64,000 nt of DNA from an uncultured Clostridia bacterium. GTDB taxonomy: Bacteria; Bacillota; Clostridia; Oscillospirales; Acutalibacteraceae. The stretch spans positions 1-64,000 of the forward strand of contig CAMHEZ010000007.1 in the NCBI GenBank assembly GCA_946184295.1. The letters are read 5' to 3'. The translations under genes and the position numbers were made by a program. A model generated the notes under the pieces. It saw only the letters and a program-made list of their open reading frames with translations. It was not told the origin of the DNA and made no database searches. Each line of letters starts with the position of its first letter. Positions within the stretch are counted from its first letter, which is position 1. Positions 30,025-38,977 of this stretch are shown here, in pieces.

Positions 30025-30053
30025 TGACAGATCCGTTTTTTACGGCTATAATA
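30025..30053 (+). promoter_or_regulatory. Perfect-consensus sigma-A promoter with palindromic spacer
   Basis: TTGACA, 17 bp gatCCGTtttttACGGc, TATAAT. Confidence 0.85.
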
Positions 30054-30069
30054 GTACCTTGAACAGCTT

Positions 30070-32082
30070 TTGGCTATGTTCCATTTTTTATTGAAAAGGA
30101 GAATTGGTTTGGATAATAAGTCAAATAAGAATAATCCCAGCGCCGATGATTTTTCCATTAATTCTGTTTATCTCGATACGTTCAGAAAGCGTAAAAAGAA
30201 AAACAATCCCAAAAACACCGCCTACAGTGCCAACGGCTTCAAGCTCGACACGGCGGGGGAGGCTTTTGGCGGAGAAGAATCGGACAAAGCAAGAGATGCT
30301 GCCGGCCGCTCCAAAAAAGCTTCCTATGAAACCGCAATGGACATGGCAAAGGCTGTCGATATCATCGCCAGTGCGGCCGAAAAGGACGATGCGACCAAGG
30401 TATCGGCCAATTCCTCCTACAAGGTCATCGCGGCCACCACTATGACCATCTGCTCACAGCTCATTCCTCTGTTTTACAAAAACGCGACCGAGGCTGCCCA
30501 GCAAAACGCCAAGGATAAAATCCCGGACAAGTCCTCTGAAACAGAGACCCCCAAGGAAGAAAATCTCACCACGCTCGAAATTGACGTGTTCAAGTTTCTG
30601 GTGTCGCTCCGGCAGCGCTGGAAATCCCTCCTGCTCATTACGTTGCTGGGCGCGGTAATCGGATTCTCGGTTTCCTATTTCCTTATTACACCCAAATATG
30701 AATCCTCTGCCATGCTGTATGTCACTACGAGAGACACCACGTCCGAAACCAGCACGGTGAACTTGCAGGACATCAACGCCTCGCAGAAAATGGTCGATAC
30801 CTACATAGTCATGCTCCAGACCAACTCCATCACCAATGAGGTTCTCAAGCATATGAAGGATAAGGATTTCACCGAGCAGCAGCTCAAAAATTCCATCTCC
30901 TTCTCGGCCGTCAACAACACGGAGGTTCTCAAGATCACCGTTATCACCGAAGACCCGCAGCTTTCTTTTGATATCTGTACCACCTACGCCGACATTGCCT
31001 CCCGCTCGCTGGAAGACATCGTGGGTTCCGGTACGGTCAAGCCTATCGGTGAACCTACAGTGGCAGAATATCCCTGTTCTCCCAGCGTTCCCAAATACAC
31101 GATTCTCTGTGCGATTGCCGCGCTGCTGATGCTCACGATCCTCTATCTGATCCGCACGGCTACCAGAATCACTGTCAGCGACGAGAAATCCCTCACCGAA
31201 AAATATCCCATTCCCGTACTGGGCAGTGTGCCGGACTTTTTCAAATTTTCCAAGGTACTCGGCATTTCCAAGAAGGACGTCAATCTCAACACCAAGCTGA
31301 GAAAGAGCAATGTGGATAATGAGAAAATTATTACCACTGCCACCATTTTGGATCAGAACACGCCCTTCCCCATCACCTCGGCTTACGACATGATCCGCAA
31401 TAATATCATGTTCTCGCTCTCGACCACCAACAACGGCGTCATCGTTATCACTAGCCCCACAGCCAACGATCTCAAGACCACCAACGCCATTAACCTCGCC
31501 ATCTCCATGGGGCAGTACGGCGCCAAGGTGCTGTTGGTTGACTCCGACCTGAGAAATCCTTCCATCTACAAGTATTTCAAAGTGGGCAACAAGCATGGCC
31601 TGTCCCGTGTGCTGATGGGATTTGATTCCTTTGAGGATGCCGTGATCCGCAATGTGCGCCCCGGCGTGGACTTCCTGTCCGCCGGTCCCACCACTCCCAG
31701 CCCCGCTGAGCTGCTCGGTTCCACTTACATGATTGACTTCATCAAGGAACAGGCCGATGAGTATGATTTCATCTTCATTGACACCTCTCCCATCAATCTG
31801 GTTTCCGACGCGCTCACCATCGCCTCCAAAGCCTCCGGCATTATCCTTGCTGCCAGAGAAAACAAAACAAAGTATCCCGAGCTTGACCGCGCTATTAAGT
31901 CCATCAATATGGCCAAGGCCAACCTCATCGGTTTCATTCTCACCGACAGCAGTTCCGCCGACGGCGGCTATGGCTACGGTTACGGCTACGGTTATGGCTA
32001 CGGTTATGGCTACGGTTATGGCTACGGCGAGAATGGCAAGGGAAAAAAGGAAAAGAAAAAACACAAGAAAAATAAAGAATAA
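30070..32082 (+). CDS. Wzz-domain/BY-kinase-like fusion (CpsC-CpsD-like) with degenerate Walker A
   Basis: Wzz region DVFKFLVSLRQRWKSLLLITLLGAVIGFSVSYFLITPKYESSAML; kinase-like region with KVLLVDSDLRNPSIYKYF (Walker A') and YDFIFIDTSPIN (Walker B). A TTG start near 30109 after AAAGGAG is possible. Confidence 0.85.
   Translation: MAMFHFLLKRRIGLDNKSNKNNPSADDFSINSVYLDTFRKRKKKNNPKNTAYSANGFKLDTAGEAFGGEESDKARDAAGRSKKASYETAMDMAKAVDIIASAAEKDDATKVSANSSYKVIAATTMTICSQLIPLFYKNATEAAQQNAKDKIPDKSSETETPKEENLTTLEIDVFKFLVSLRQRWKSLLLITLLGAVIGFSVSYFLITPKYESSAMLYVTTRDTTSETSTVNLQDINASQKMVDTYIVMLQTNSITNEVLKHMKDKDFTEQQLKNSISFSAVNNTEVLKITVITEDPQLSFDICTTYADIASRSLEDIVGSGTVKPIGEPTVAEYPCSPSVPKYTILCAIAALLMLTILYLIRTATRITVSDEKSLTEKYPIPVLGSVPDFFKFSKVLGISKKDVNLNTKLRKSNVDNEKIITTATILDQNTPFPITSAYDMIRNNIMFSLSTTNNGVIVITSPTANDLKTTNAINLAISMGQYGAKVLLVDSDLRNPSIYKYFKVGNKHGLSRVLMGFDSFEDAVIRNVRPGVDFLSAGPTTPSPAELLGSTYMIDFIKEQADEYDFIFIDTSPINLVSDALTIASKASGIILAARENKTKYPELDRAIKSINMAKANLIGFILTDSSSADGGYGYGYGYGYGYGYGYGYGYGENGKGKKEKKKHKKNKE
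31966..32025 (+). repeat. In-frame GGYTAY hexamer microsatellite encoding (Gly-Tyr)10
   Basis: ggctatggctacggttacggctacggttatggctacggttatggctacggttatggctac. Confidence 0.95.
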
Positions 32083-32103
32083 CCCAAGGGAGCTTGCAGC
32101 AAT

Positions 32104-32799
32104 ATGTCTTTTTTTGATACCGACTTTCACTGTCATGTGCTGCCCGGCATTGACGACGGTGCCGCCAACCTGGAAGTCAGTCTCGGACTGATTCATATGC
32201 AGGCCGAACAGGGCGTGAAAACCGTCGTCGCCACACCGCACTACAGACAGCACCAACAAAGTGTCGCCCGTTTTTTGCAAAACCGTCAGGCTGCTTATGA
32301 GCAGGTCATGGCGCATGCCTTCCCCGGAATGCCCCGCATCCTGCTTGCGGCCGAGATTGCCTTGGAACGGAATCTTTCGGAACTGGCAGACATCGAACGG
32401 CTCGGTTGCGCCGAAATGAATACGCTGCTCATTGAACTGCCCCTCTTCGAGTCCTATCGGAAGTGGATGGTGGAGGAAATCGAGGAAATTTCCTACAGAA
32501 CCGGTATGCAGATTGTCATCGCGCACCTTGACCGCTATGTGGATATGTATAGCACCAAGGATTACAGCGATATTCTCGGCATTTCGGGCGCGATATTCCA
32601 GTTTAACCTCAGCGCTTTCTCCGACCGCAAGGGCAAGAAGCTGGTCAAGCAGCTCGTCAAAGACGAATATCCGATCATCTTCGGCACCGATTGTCACAAT
32701 CTCGAACATCGCAAGTCGAATTTCGACGTTCTGGCCAAGCAGATGAAGAAATATGAGCCAAGCATCACCGTCGAACGTCTGTTCAATGGTATTGACTGA
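32104..32799 (+). CDS. PHP-type tyrosine-protein phosphatase (CpsB/CapC family)
   Basis: DTDFHCHVLPGIDDGAANLEVSLGLI...ATPHYR...IAHLDRY...FGTDCHN. Confidence 0.92.
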   Translation: MSFFDTDFHCHVLPGIDDGAANLEVSLGLIHMQAEQGVKTVVATPHYRQHQQSVARFLQNRQAAYEQVMAHAFPGMPRILLAAEIALERNLSELADIERLGCAEMNTLLIELPLFESYRKWMVEEIEEISYRTGMQIVIAHLDRYVDMYSTKDYSDILGISGAIFQFNLSAFSDRKGKKLVKQLVKDEYPIIFGTDCHNLEHRKSNFDVLAKQMKKYEPSITVERLFNGID

Positions 32800-32822
32800 C
32801 ATCAAATCCGAATCAAACACAT

Positions 32823-32882
32823 AAAAAAGCGCCCCGCATGACGCAGCATTCTTTGATGTGCTGTTTCGGCGGGGTGCCTTTG
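32823..32882. terminator. Bidirectional terminator
   Basis: aaaaaagcgccccgc ... gcggggtgccttt between convergent genes. Confidence 0.7.
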
Positions 32883-32894
32883 TTTTGTTCCCTG

Positions 32895-33569
32895 TTAGTC
32901 TTCCTCTGGAATACCGTCGGGATAGTGGGTGAAGTCATGCGCCTTGCGGCCGTCCTCACCGGTGGTAAAGACACTGCCGTCCCGCATACTGATCATGGGG
33001 CTCCATTCAAAAACGTCACCCTTGCTGTCGGTAATTACAATCCGGCACTCCGGGAAAATGTCGCCGACATTGCATTTGAGTAGGAAGGGCGCACCGTTGT
33101 CCTGACTGTAGATGGTTTCCACCGTATTGAACGACACAGACTCGACGTCGTCCGACAGCTCCAGCGTGTTGACCTCCACCTTCGCATTTTCATCTGCGGG
33201 GATAATCAGGTAGAAATCGCTGCCGCCTGCCGTACCGGCCCAGTATTCGTCGGGCACCGAAGCGAGAAAGTCAAATTCTTCCGTATAACCGCTTTTTGCA
33301 ATAATATCCGTGAAATACTGCCGTTCGGACACAATGTCGTGGTTATACGCGTCATATATGCCGTCATAGAGCAGATTCACCACACCGCAGGGACTGCCAT
33401 CTTCCGCCAGAACCGCCCGCTGCGGCACCGTGGGATTCCACACGCCGCTCTCTGTCGCGGTATCGTCCGAACCGGCGGCATTCTTTCCGCCGTCCGCGGT
33501 CGAACAGGCACTCAACGCGGTCAGCATCGCCAGCGCCAGCACTGTCGCCAGCCATTTTTTCATCTTCAT
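32895..33569 (-). CDS. Hypothetical lipoprotein
   Basis: MKMKKWLATVLALAMLTALSACSTADGG lipobox (LSAC). Confidence 0.75.
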   Translation of the reverse strand: MKMKKWLATVLALAMLTALSACSTADGGKNAAGSDDTATESGVWNPTVPQRAVLAEDGSPCGVVNLLYDGIYDAYNHDIVSERQYFTDIIAKSGYTEEFDFLASVPDEYWAGTAGGSDFYLIIPADENAKVEVNTLELSDDVESVSFNTVETIYSQDNGAPFLLKCNVGDIFPECRIVITDSKGDVFEWSPMISMRDGSVFTTGEDGRKAHDFTHYPDGIPEED

Positions 33570-33604
33570 GTTAACAAAAGCCTCCATTTGATTTTTCATA
33601 TATA

Positions 33605-33652
33605 ACGCCCTACCGCGCCAATGCAACACCGGACGCGGCAGGGCGTTTTTAT
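33605..33652. terminator. Terminator hairpin
   Basis: cgccctaccgcgcc ... ggacgcggcagggcgttttt. Confidence 0.6.
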
Positions 33653-33668
33653 AACAGTACAGTAACCC

Positions 33669-34739
33669 TTATCTCATGGTAACGGCCAGCGCCAGCACCA
33701 GCACTAAGAAAACCACGGAAAGAATCGCCAGAATCATGGCAATCCAGCCGGCAACCGACTTGCCGCGGCTCATCTTGAGCGCGCTGAACGAGAGAATGAA
33801 CGGCAGAATCAGCAGCCAGTAACTGCTCATGTCAATCGCGAAGGTCAGCACCCAGAACAGTGCCGTCAGCGCAATGGCGCCAAGACCGGCATTACGCGCC
33901 TTTTTCTTGAGCATTTTGTCCGACTCGTCCTGCAAGAGCGCAGTGGGTGCATACGCATAGTTGCCCGTATTGGACGGTGCGCCGTTCTGCTGATTCACCG
34001 CGCCGGTGTTCTGGACGACAGGCGTCGCGTTCTGCTGCATTACAGGGGCCGCGTTCTGCTGCACCGGTAAAGCTGACGTCTGCGCCGTCACCGGAATTTT
34101 CTTTCTCTTAAGACCGACAACAAGCAGCAGGATACCCAGAATCAGCGGCAGAAGCAGCACGATAAACGCAAAAATTCCCGCGCCGTCCAGGCTGCCCTCA
34201 CCGATGCTTTCGACCAGCACCGCGATGTCTCCTATGGCCAGCACGAAACCGGCCAGCGTCATCAGACTGCCGAGAATGATCGCAATAATCTTACCGGCGC
34301 CGCGCTTGGCGTAAGTCACAGACGGCACCATGTACCCTTGCGCGCCTGTCGTGACCGTCTGGGGGGTATAGTAGGAGCTGACAGGCTGCTGGACAGACTG
34401 TGCTGTGGGCATAGGCTGTGCTGTGAGAATCGGCTGTGCTGTGGGCATAGGCTGTGCTGTGGAAATCGGCTGCGCCGTCGGCATGGGCTGCGCCGCCTGT
34501 ACGGGCTGTGCCGTGGGCTGGGTCGATGCGACGGCCGCCTGCCCCACATCATACGCCTGCGCCGCCGACGCTACCACGTCTACCTGCGGGACGGACGGAA
34601 TATCCGCGACGCTCGGTGTCTGAATACTGTCCACCGACGGCACCTCCGTTGGCGCTGCCGCGGATATCTGCGTGACCTCACTCATAATCTCCGCGACGGT
34701 CGGCATGGAACCGACCTTGTTTTCATGATTATTTTCCAT
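33669..34739 (-). CDS. Membrane protein with Pro/Gln/Thr repeat N-terminus
   Basis: MENNHENKVGSMPT...TAQPMPTAQPISTAQPMPTAQPILTAQP..., then several TM helices. Confidence 0.7.
   Translation of the reverse strand: MENNHENKVGSMPTVAEIMSEVTQISAAAPTEVPSVDSIQTPSVADIPSVPQVDVVASAAQAYDVGQAAVASTQPTAQPVQAAQPMPTAQPISTAQPMPTAQPILTAQPMPTAQSVQQPVSSYYTPQTVTTGAQGYMVPSVTYAKRGAGKIIAIILGSLMTLAGFVLAIGDIAVLVESIGEGSLDGAGIFAFIVLLLPLILGILLLVVGLKRKKIPVTAQTSALPVQQNAAPVMQQNATPVVQNTGAVNQQNGAPSNTGNYAYAPTALLQDESDKMLKKKARNAGLGAIALTALFWVLTFAIDMSSYWLLILPFILSFSALKMSRGKSVAGWIAMILAILSVVFLVLVLALAVTMR
34395..34515 (-). repeat. 18-bp coding tandem repeat (TAQP[MI][PSL])
   Basis: Repeated ggctgtgctgtgggcata-like units on the + strand. 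Confidence 0.85.
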
Positions 34740-34859
34740 GGGCAAAACTTCCTTTCTGTCATTTGGTAAGAATCTGTGTACTGCACGGCTTATGCCACCG
34801 TACGTCATTGACATTTTAACATAAAATTCATAAAATGTCAATATTTTTTGTACTATCCG

Positions 34860-35040
34860 TCAGAAATCTGTTTTGGTCGGAGCTTTGTCTGGATTCGCCT
34901 GACTTTATCTGCCATATTGGCGCGTCTTGCTGCGGTCAGCTCCGCTGACCTGTGAGGGCCAGCCCTCACACTCCCGCAAGGGCTACTCGCCCTTGACCTC
35001 GGCAGGAGGTGCCTGCACCCCCTGCACTCCCGCGCTTCGC
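34860..35040 (-). repeat. Dispersed intergenic repeat, copy D, abutting HD-hydrolase stop
   Basis: GGATTCGCCTGAC..GGCGCGTCTTGCTGCGGTCAGC..GTGAGGGccagCCCTCAC..CAAGGGctactcgCCCTTG..GGCAGGAGGTGCCTGCACCCCCTGCACTCCCGCGCTTCGC. Confidence 0.8.
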
Positions 35041-35664
35041 TTAATTCTTTTCCTGTTCGTCCAGCGTCAGCGCAAAGGGGGGAATGAAGGTTTCCAGAAA
35101 GACGATTCCCTCGGGCAGATTCATGGCGCGGATCGCCTGCTCGGTGGCGGCACGCGCCGCGCTGAACTCCCTGTTGCAGGCTTTTTCTTCCTCCATGCAC
35201 TTGATGAGGGCACTGAGCTTATCGGCACATTTGACAATCCGCAGCAGCACTACGTCCTCCCCCTGATGCGTGATGAGCGGCAGATATTCTTCCCGCAGGT
35301 CTTCCGGCAGCATCGTAAGCAGCTCCTGCTCCGCCGCCGTCTCCACTTCGGCATACGCCGCGCGAATGGCCGGGCTGAAATATTTGACAGGCGTAGGCAT
35401 GTCTCCCGTCAGCACCTCCGGTACATCGTGAAAGACCGCCAGCAGCGCTGCCCGCTCAGGGTTGACCTGCCCGCCGAAGCGCTTGTTGCGGATCACCGCC
35501 AGCGCGTGCGCGATAATCGCCGTATCCAGCGAATGTTCGCTCAGGTTCTCACTGTGAGTATTGCGCATGAGCGCCCAGCGGTCAATATATTTCATGCGGC
35601 TGATAATCGCGAAAAACGAATTGGGCCGGTTGTCGTTATGCGGTTCTCTTGCAGCCATGCTCAA
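35041..35664 (-). CDS. HD-domain hydrolase (YfbR/5'-deoxynucleotidase-like)
   Basis: RNTHSENLSEHSLDTAIIAHALAVI...AVFHDVPEVLTGDMPTPVKYF. Confidence 0.88.
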   Translation of the reverse strand: MSMAAREPHNDNRPNSFFAIISRMKYIDRWALMRNTHSENLSEHSLDTAIIAHALAVIRNKRFGGQVNPERAALLAVFHDVPEVLTGDMPTPVKYFSPAIRAAYAEVETAAEQELLTMLPEDLREEYLPLITHQGEDVVLLRIVKCADKLSALIKCMEEEKACNREFSAARAATEQAIRAMNLPEGIVFLETFIPPFALTLDEQEKN

Positions 35665-35688
35665 ATCAATGTCACGCTCCTATCACGT

Positions 35689-37239
35689 TTAGTCGTCAAA
35701 GTCATCGGTAAAGCCGTCGTCGGGAATTGCCCTGCGCGAACTTCTGTAGGACGGCGCCGGGGCTGGCTCATCTGAAATGTCCTCGTCAAACCCGTCATAT
35801 TCGTCCACGCCGCTGTCGTCCAGCCCCGTGTCCTGATAATGCTCTTTAGCCCGCTCGAAGAGGTTGACCTGCGGCAGCTCCTCGCTCTCCTGCTGCCGTG
35901 CTTCCTCCATGGACTTCTGCCAAAAGCGGCCAAGCCGCTCTTTCATCGCTGCCAGACGGCTCACGGTTTCCGACCCCCTCAGGCGGAAAGTTCCCATATT
36001 GCCGCCGCTGCTCACCACAGCCGCCACCAGCGAAGTGATCGGCACGGTCATGAGCAGACCGAAGCAGCCCGCGAGAGAACGCAGCAGTTCCACCGCGATG
36101 GTTTCGTGGTTGATAATATCAATCATGTTCATGTGGTACGCGCTGAACAGCATGAGCAGCTGGAACGAGCTGCCGACGTAGGCCAGAATCATCGTGTTGA
36201 GCGACGCGCCCATGATGCTGCGTCCCACAGTCATACCGGAACGCGCCAGCTCCCAGCCAGTGATGGTTTCACCCATCTTGTCCTTCAGCTCCTCCAGCGA
36301 GGACGAAATCGACACACTGACATCAATGGTACCGCCCAGACTGCCGATGACAATGGCGGCGAACATGATGGCGGAAACATCGAGCTTGCTGCCGTTATTC
36401 GTATAGAGCAGCGCCACGGATTCTTCCTCCACCGTACCGGTAATCCAGATGATATCCTTCACAATATAAGCAATCAGCGCCGCCGCCAGCACACCGCCGA
36501 TCGCGCCGCAGCCCGCCGCCAGTGAGGAAGCCGACGGCCCGTAGACCATCAGCAGCGTCACCACGATGGTGGCAAAGCCGAAAATCGCCACCGCCAGAAT
36601 CGGGTCCATACCGTAATACACCAGCGGTACCATCACGAAGATCAGCATGATGCAGGTGACCACCAGCGCAGCGAAGGATTTGAATCCCTCCCGTCCGAAG
36701 AAAAGCAGCATCAATAGAATGAAGCCCACCGCCAGCCACATCAGCGGCACATCGCGCTGGAAGCCGGTACAGGTACCCACCAGTGCGCCGGTACTTTCAT
36801 CGGTCACAAAGCAGCCCAGCAGCCGGTCGCCCTCCTTCGCCACGATGACGCCTTTGCCGGTGCCGGTGATATCCGTCAGGTCAAGCGTCATGACAGCGGT
36901 TTCGCCCTTATGCTCACCGGTGAGGATTTTCACCATGAAGATCTGCGTACGCTGCACCATGGATTCGCCGCCCCAGTCGTCGTCACTCTCCACAATCTGC
37001 ACCAGCTCGGTCACTTGCACGCGCTCAGTAGGCAGGTCGTCCATATTCACGTCTGATTCCGAAACATTCTGCTCGTAATAATCGCTTCCGGAAACAGCCC
37101 CTGCCTCGCCCTGACCATAATCTGCCCGGCCGGTTCCCTTGTCCCAGAAGACATACAGCAGTGCCACGGCAGCCAGTATCACGATCACACCGGCATAACT
37201 GATGACCGTGCTCTTTTTCCGCTTGACAGAATCGTTCAT
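35689..37239 (-). CDS. YibE/F family membrane protein
   Basis: GRVQVTELVQIV-like N-terminal region then multi-TM LLMLLFFGREGFKSFAALVVTCIMLIFVMVPLVYYGMDPILAV...GSLGGTIDVSVSISSSLEEL. Confidence 0.85.
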   Translation of the reverse strand: MNDSVKRKKSTVISYAGVIVILAAVALLYVFWDKGTGRADYGQGEAGAVSGSDYYEQNVSESDVNMDDLPTERVQVTELVQIVESDDDWGGESMVQRTQIFMVKILTGEHKGETAVMTLDLTDITGTGKGVIVAKEGDRLLGCFVTDESTGALVGTCTGFQRDVPLMWLAVGFILLMLLFFGREGFKSFAALVVTCIMLIFVMVPLVYYGMDPILAVAIFGFATIVVTLLMVYGPSASSLAAGCGAIGGVLAAALIAYIVKDIIWITGTVEEESVALLYTNNGSKLDVSAIMFAAIVIGSLGGTIDVSVSISSSLEELKDKMGETITGWELARSGMTVGRSIMGASLNTMILAYVGSSFQLLMLFSAYHMNMIDIINHETIAVELLRSLAGCFGLLMTVPITSLVAAVVSSGGNMGTFRLRGSETVSRLAAMKERLGRFWQKSMEEARQQESEELPQVNLFERAKEHYQDTGLDDSGVDEYDGFDEDISDEPAPAPSYRSSRRAIPDDGFTDDFDD

Positions 37240-37557
37240 GATTCATCACACCTCACACATCAATCTGATTTCCGCATCACTGTCCCACGCGCTTCGCATA
37301 CGGACAAATGCACAATTTTCATTCATTTTAGCATAGATTTATGTATCAATTGTGAACGTACAGGGAATTTTCATTGATAAAACCCACACAAATACCCTCT
37401 TTCCCGCCGGTTTTTTATCATAATTCCATAACGCAACCAACAAAATATGTTTTCATTTCAATCATGTGGCTATCACCATCGAGGAATATACTGGAAGCAT
37501 GAAGCACAGACAATGTTCCGATGCTTCCGAAAAATGATGCAAAGGAGTCTTTTTCTG

Positions 37558-38802
37558 ATGAATAATAACAACAATAACAACAACTACGGTTACGGCAGCA
37601 ATTACCCGCAGCAACAGCCCCAGCAGCAATACACACAGGCGCCTTACACCGTACCTGCCTATACCGCGCAGAACCCCGGCAAGAAATCCGGCGTCAGCCT
37701 CGGCACCGTGCTGGTTTCCATCGGCGCGGCGGCCGTGATCGGTCTGACCAGCGGCTATGTCGGCACCAGAATGGGCGGCGGCAGTGCCGGTGAAACCGTG
37801 CTCAAAGCCGATGACGGTACCAGTGTGGTCTTCCAGGCCATTGACCGTACATCTACCCAAAGCAGCCAGAGCGCCTATTCCGTGGCGGACGTCGCGGAAG
37901 CCGTCGTGGATTCCGTGGTGGAAATCACAACGGAGGTTGTCTCCACCAACAATTTCATGGGACAGTACATCTCTCAGGGCGCGGGCAGCGGCGTCATCTT
38001 CACCATGGACGGCTATATCATGACCAATCATCACGTCATTGACGGCGCACAGTCCATCACAGTCACGCTCCGCAACGGACAATCCTATCCCGCTACCATT
38101 GTAGGCGACGATTCACAGGACGATCTGGCTCTGCTCAAGATTGAAGCGACGGGTCTGACCCCCGCCGTCCTCGCTTCGGAAAATTACAACCTGCGCGTTG
38201 GTGAAACCGCCATCGCCATCGGCAACCCGCTCGGTCAGCTCGGCGGCACCGTTACCAGCGGTATTGTCAGCGCCCTCGACCGTCAGATTGAAATCGACGG
38301 CGAGGTGATGACCCTGCTCCAGACCAGCGCCGCCATCAATCCCGGCAACTCCGGCGGCGGTCTCTTCAATGACAGCGGCGAGCTCATCGGCATCGTCAAC
38401 GCCAAGTCCAGCGGTTCCGACATCGAAGGTCTGGGCTTTGCCATTCCGGTCAACACCGTGAGAACCGTCTTCGCCGACCTCAGAGAGTACGGCTATGTCA
38501 AGGGGCGCGTCAGCCTGGGTGTTTCGGTTATCTCCGTCACCAGCCGCACCGCCGCGTGGATGTACGGCGTGAGCGAGCCCGGTCTCTATATCTCCAAGGT
38601 GGAATCCGGTTCCGCTGCTGCCAAGGCCGGTCTGGAATCCGGCGACATGATCGTTTCCTTTGACGGCACCGAAGTATCCAGTGACAGTGAGCTCTCGGCC
38701 GCGGTCAAGAAGCACTCTGTCGGCGATACCGTGGAAATGGTCATCCGCAGAAACGGTCAGGACTACCGCGCCACCATCACACTCGAAGAGTACAAGGGCT
38801 AA
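37558..38802 (+). CDS. HtrA/DegP-like S1C serine protease with PDZ domain
   Basis: GSGVIFTMDGYIMTNHHVIDGA (His), DSQDDLALLKI (Asp), INPGNSGGGLFN (Ser), C-terminal PDZ. Start set at MNNNN after AAAGGAG. Confidence 0.93.
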   Translation: MNNNNNNNNYGYGSNYPQQQPQQQYTQAPYTVPAYTAQNPGKKSGVSLGTVLVSIGAAAVIGLTSGYVGTRMGGGSAGETVLKADDGTSVVFQAIDRTSTQSSQSAYSVADVAEAVVDSVVEITTEVVSTNNFMGQYISQGAGSGVIFTMDGYIMTNHHVIDGAQSITVTLRNGQSYPATIVGDDSQDDLALLKIEATGLTPAVLASENYNLRVGETAIAIGNPLGQLGGTVTSGIVSALDRQIEIDGEVMTLLQTSAAINPGNSGGGLFNDSGELIGIVNAKSSGSDIEGLGFAIPVNTVRTVFADLREYGYVKGRVSLGVSVISVTSRTAAWMYGVSEPGLYISKVESGSAAAKAGLESGDMIVSFDGTEVSSDSELSAAVKKHSVGDTVEMVIRRNGQDYRATITLEEYKG

Positions 38803-38840
38803 ATCAAATCCATCACACTTTCATTTTCCTTTCTTTCACT

Positions 38841-38890
38841 CCCCCGGCGGGCAGGTCACAGCAATGCCCGCCGGGGGGCTTTTTCTTTAT
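38841..38890 (+). terminator. Intrinsic terminator of the htrA-like gene
   Basis: cccccggcgggca ... tgcccgccggggggctttttctttatt. Confidence 0.85.
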
Positions 38891-38905
38891 TTGACACAAA
38901 CGCAA

Positions 38906-38947
38906 AACCCGTCCGCAACTGCTCCTGATGGAACAGCCCGGACGGGT
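38906..38947 (-). terminator. Terminator-like hairpin downstream of glgA
   Basis: cccgtccg ... cggacggg. Confidence 0.5.
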
Positions 38948-38977
38948 CGGTAAATGATAAGCTTTATGAATGGCGCA

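Noticed and set aside
30454-32820. 788-codon minus-strand ORF antisense to the BY-kinase-like and CpsB-like genes
   Set aside because: Translation has no recognisable domain; the + strand frames show clear Wzz, Walker A'/B and PHP motifs. Long antisense ORFs are common here because of biased codon usage.
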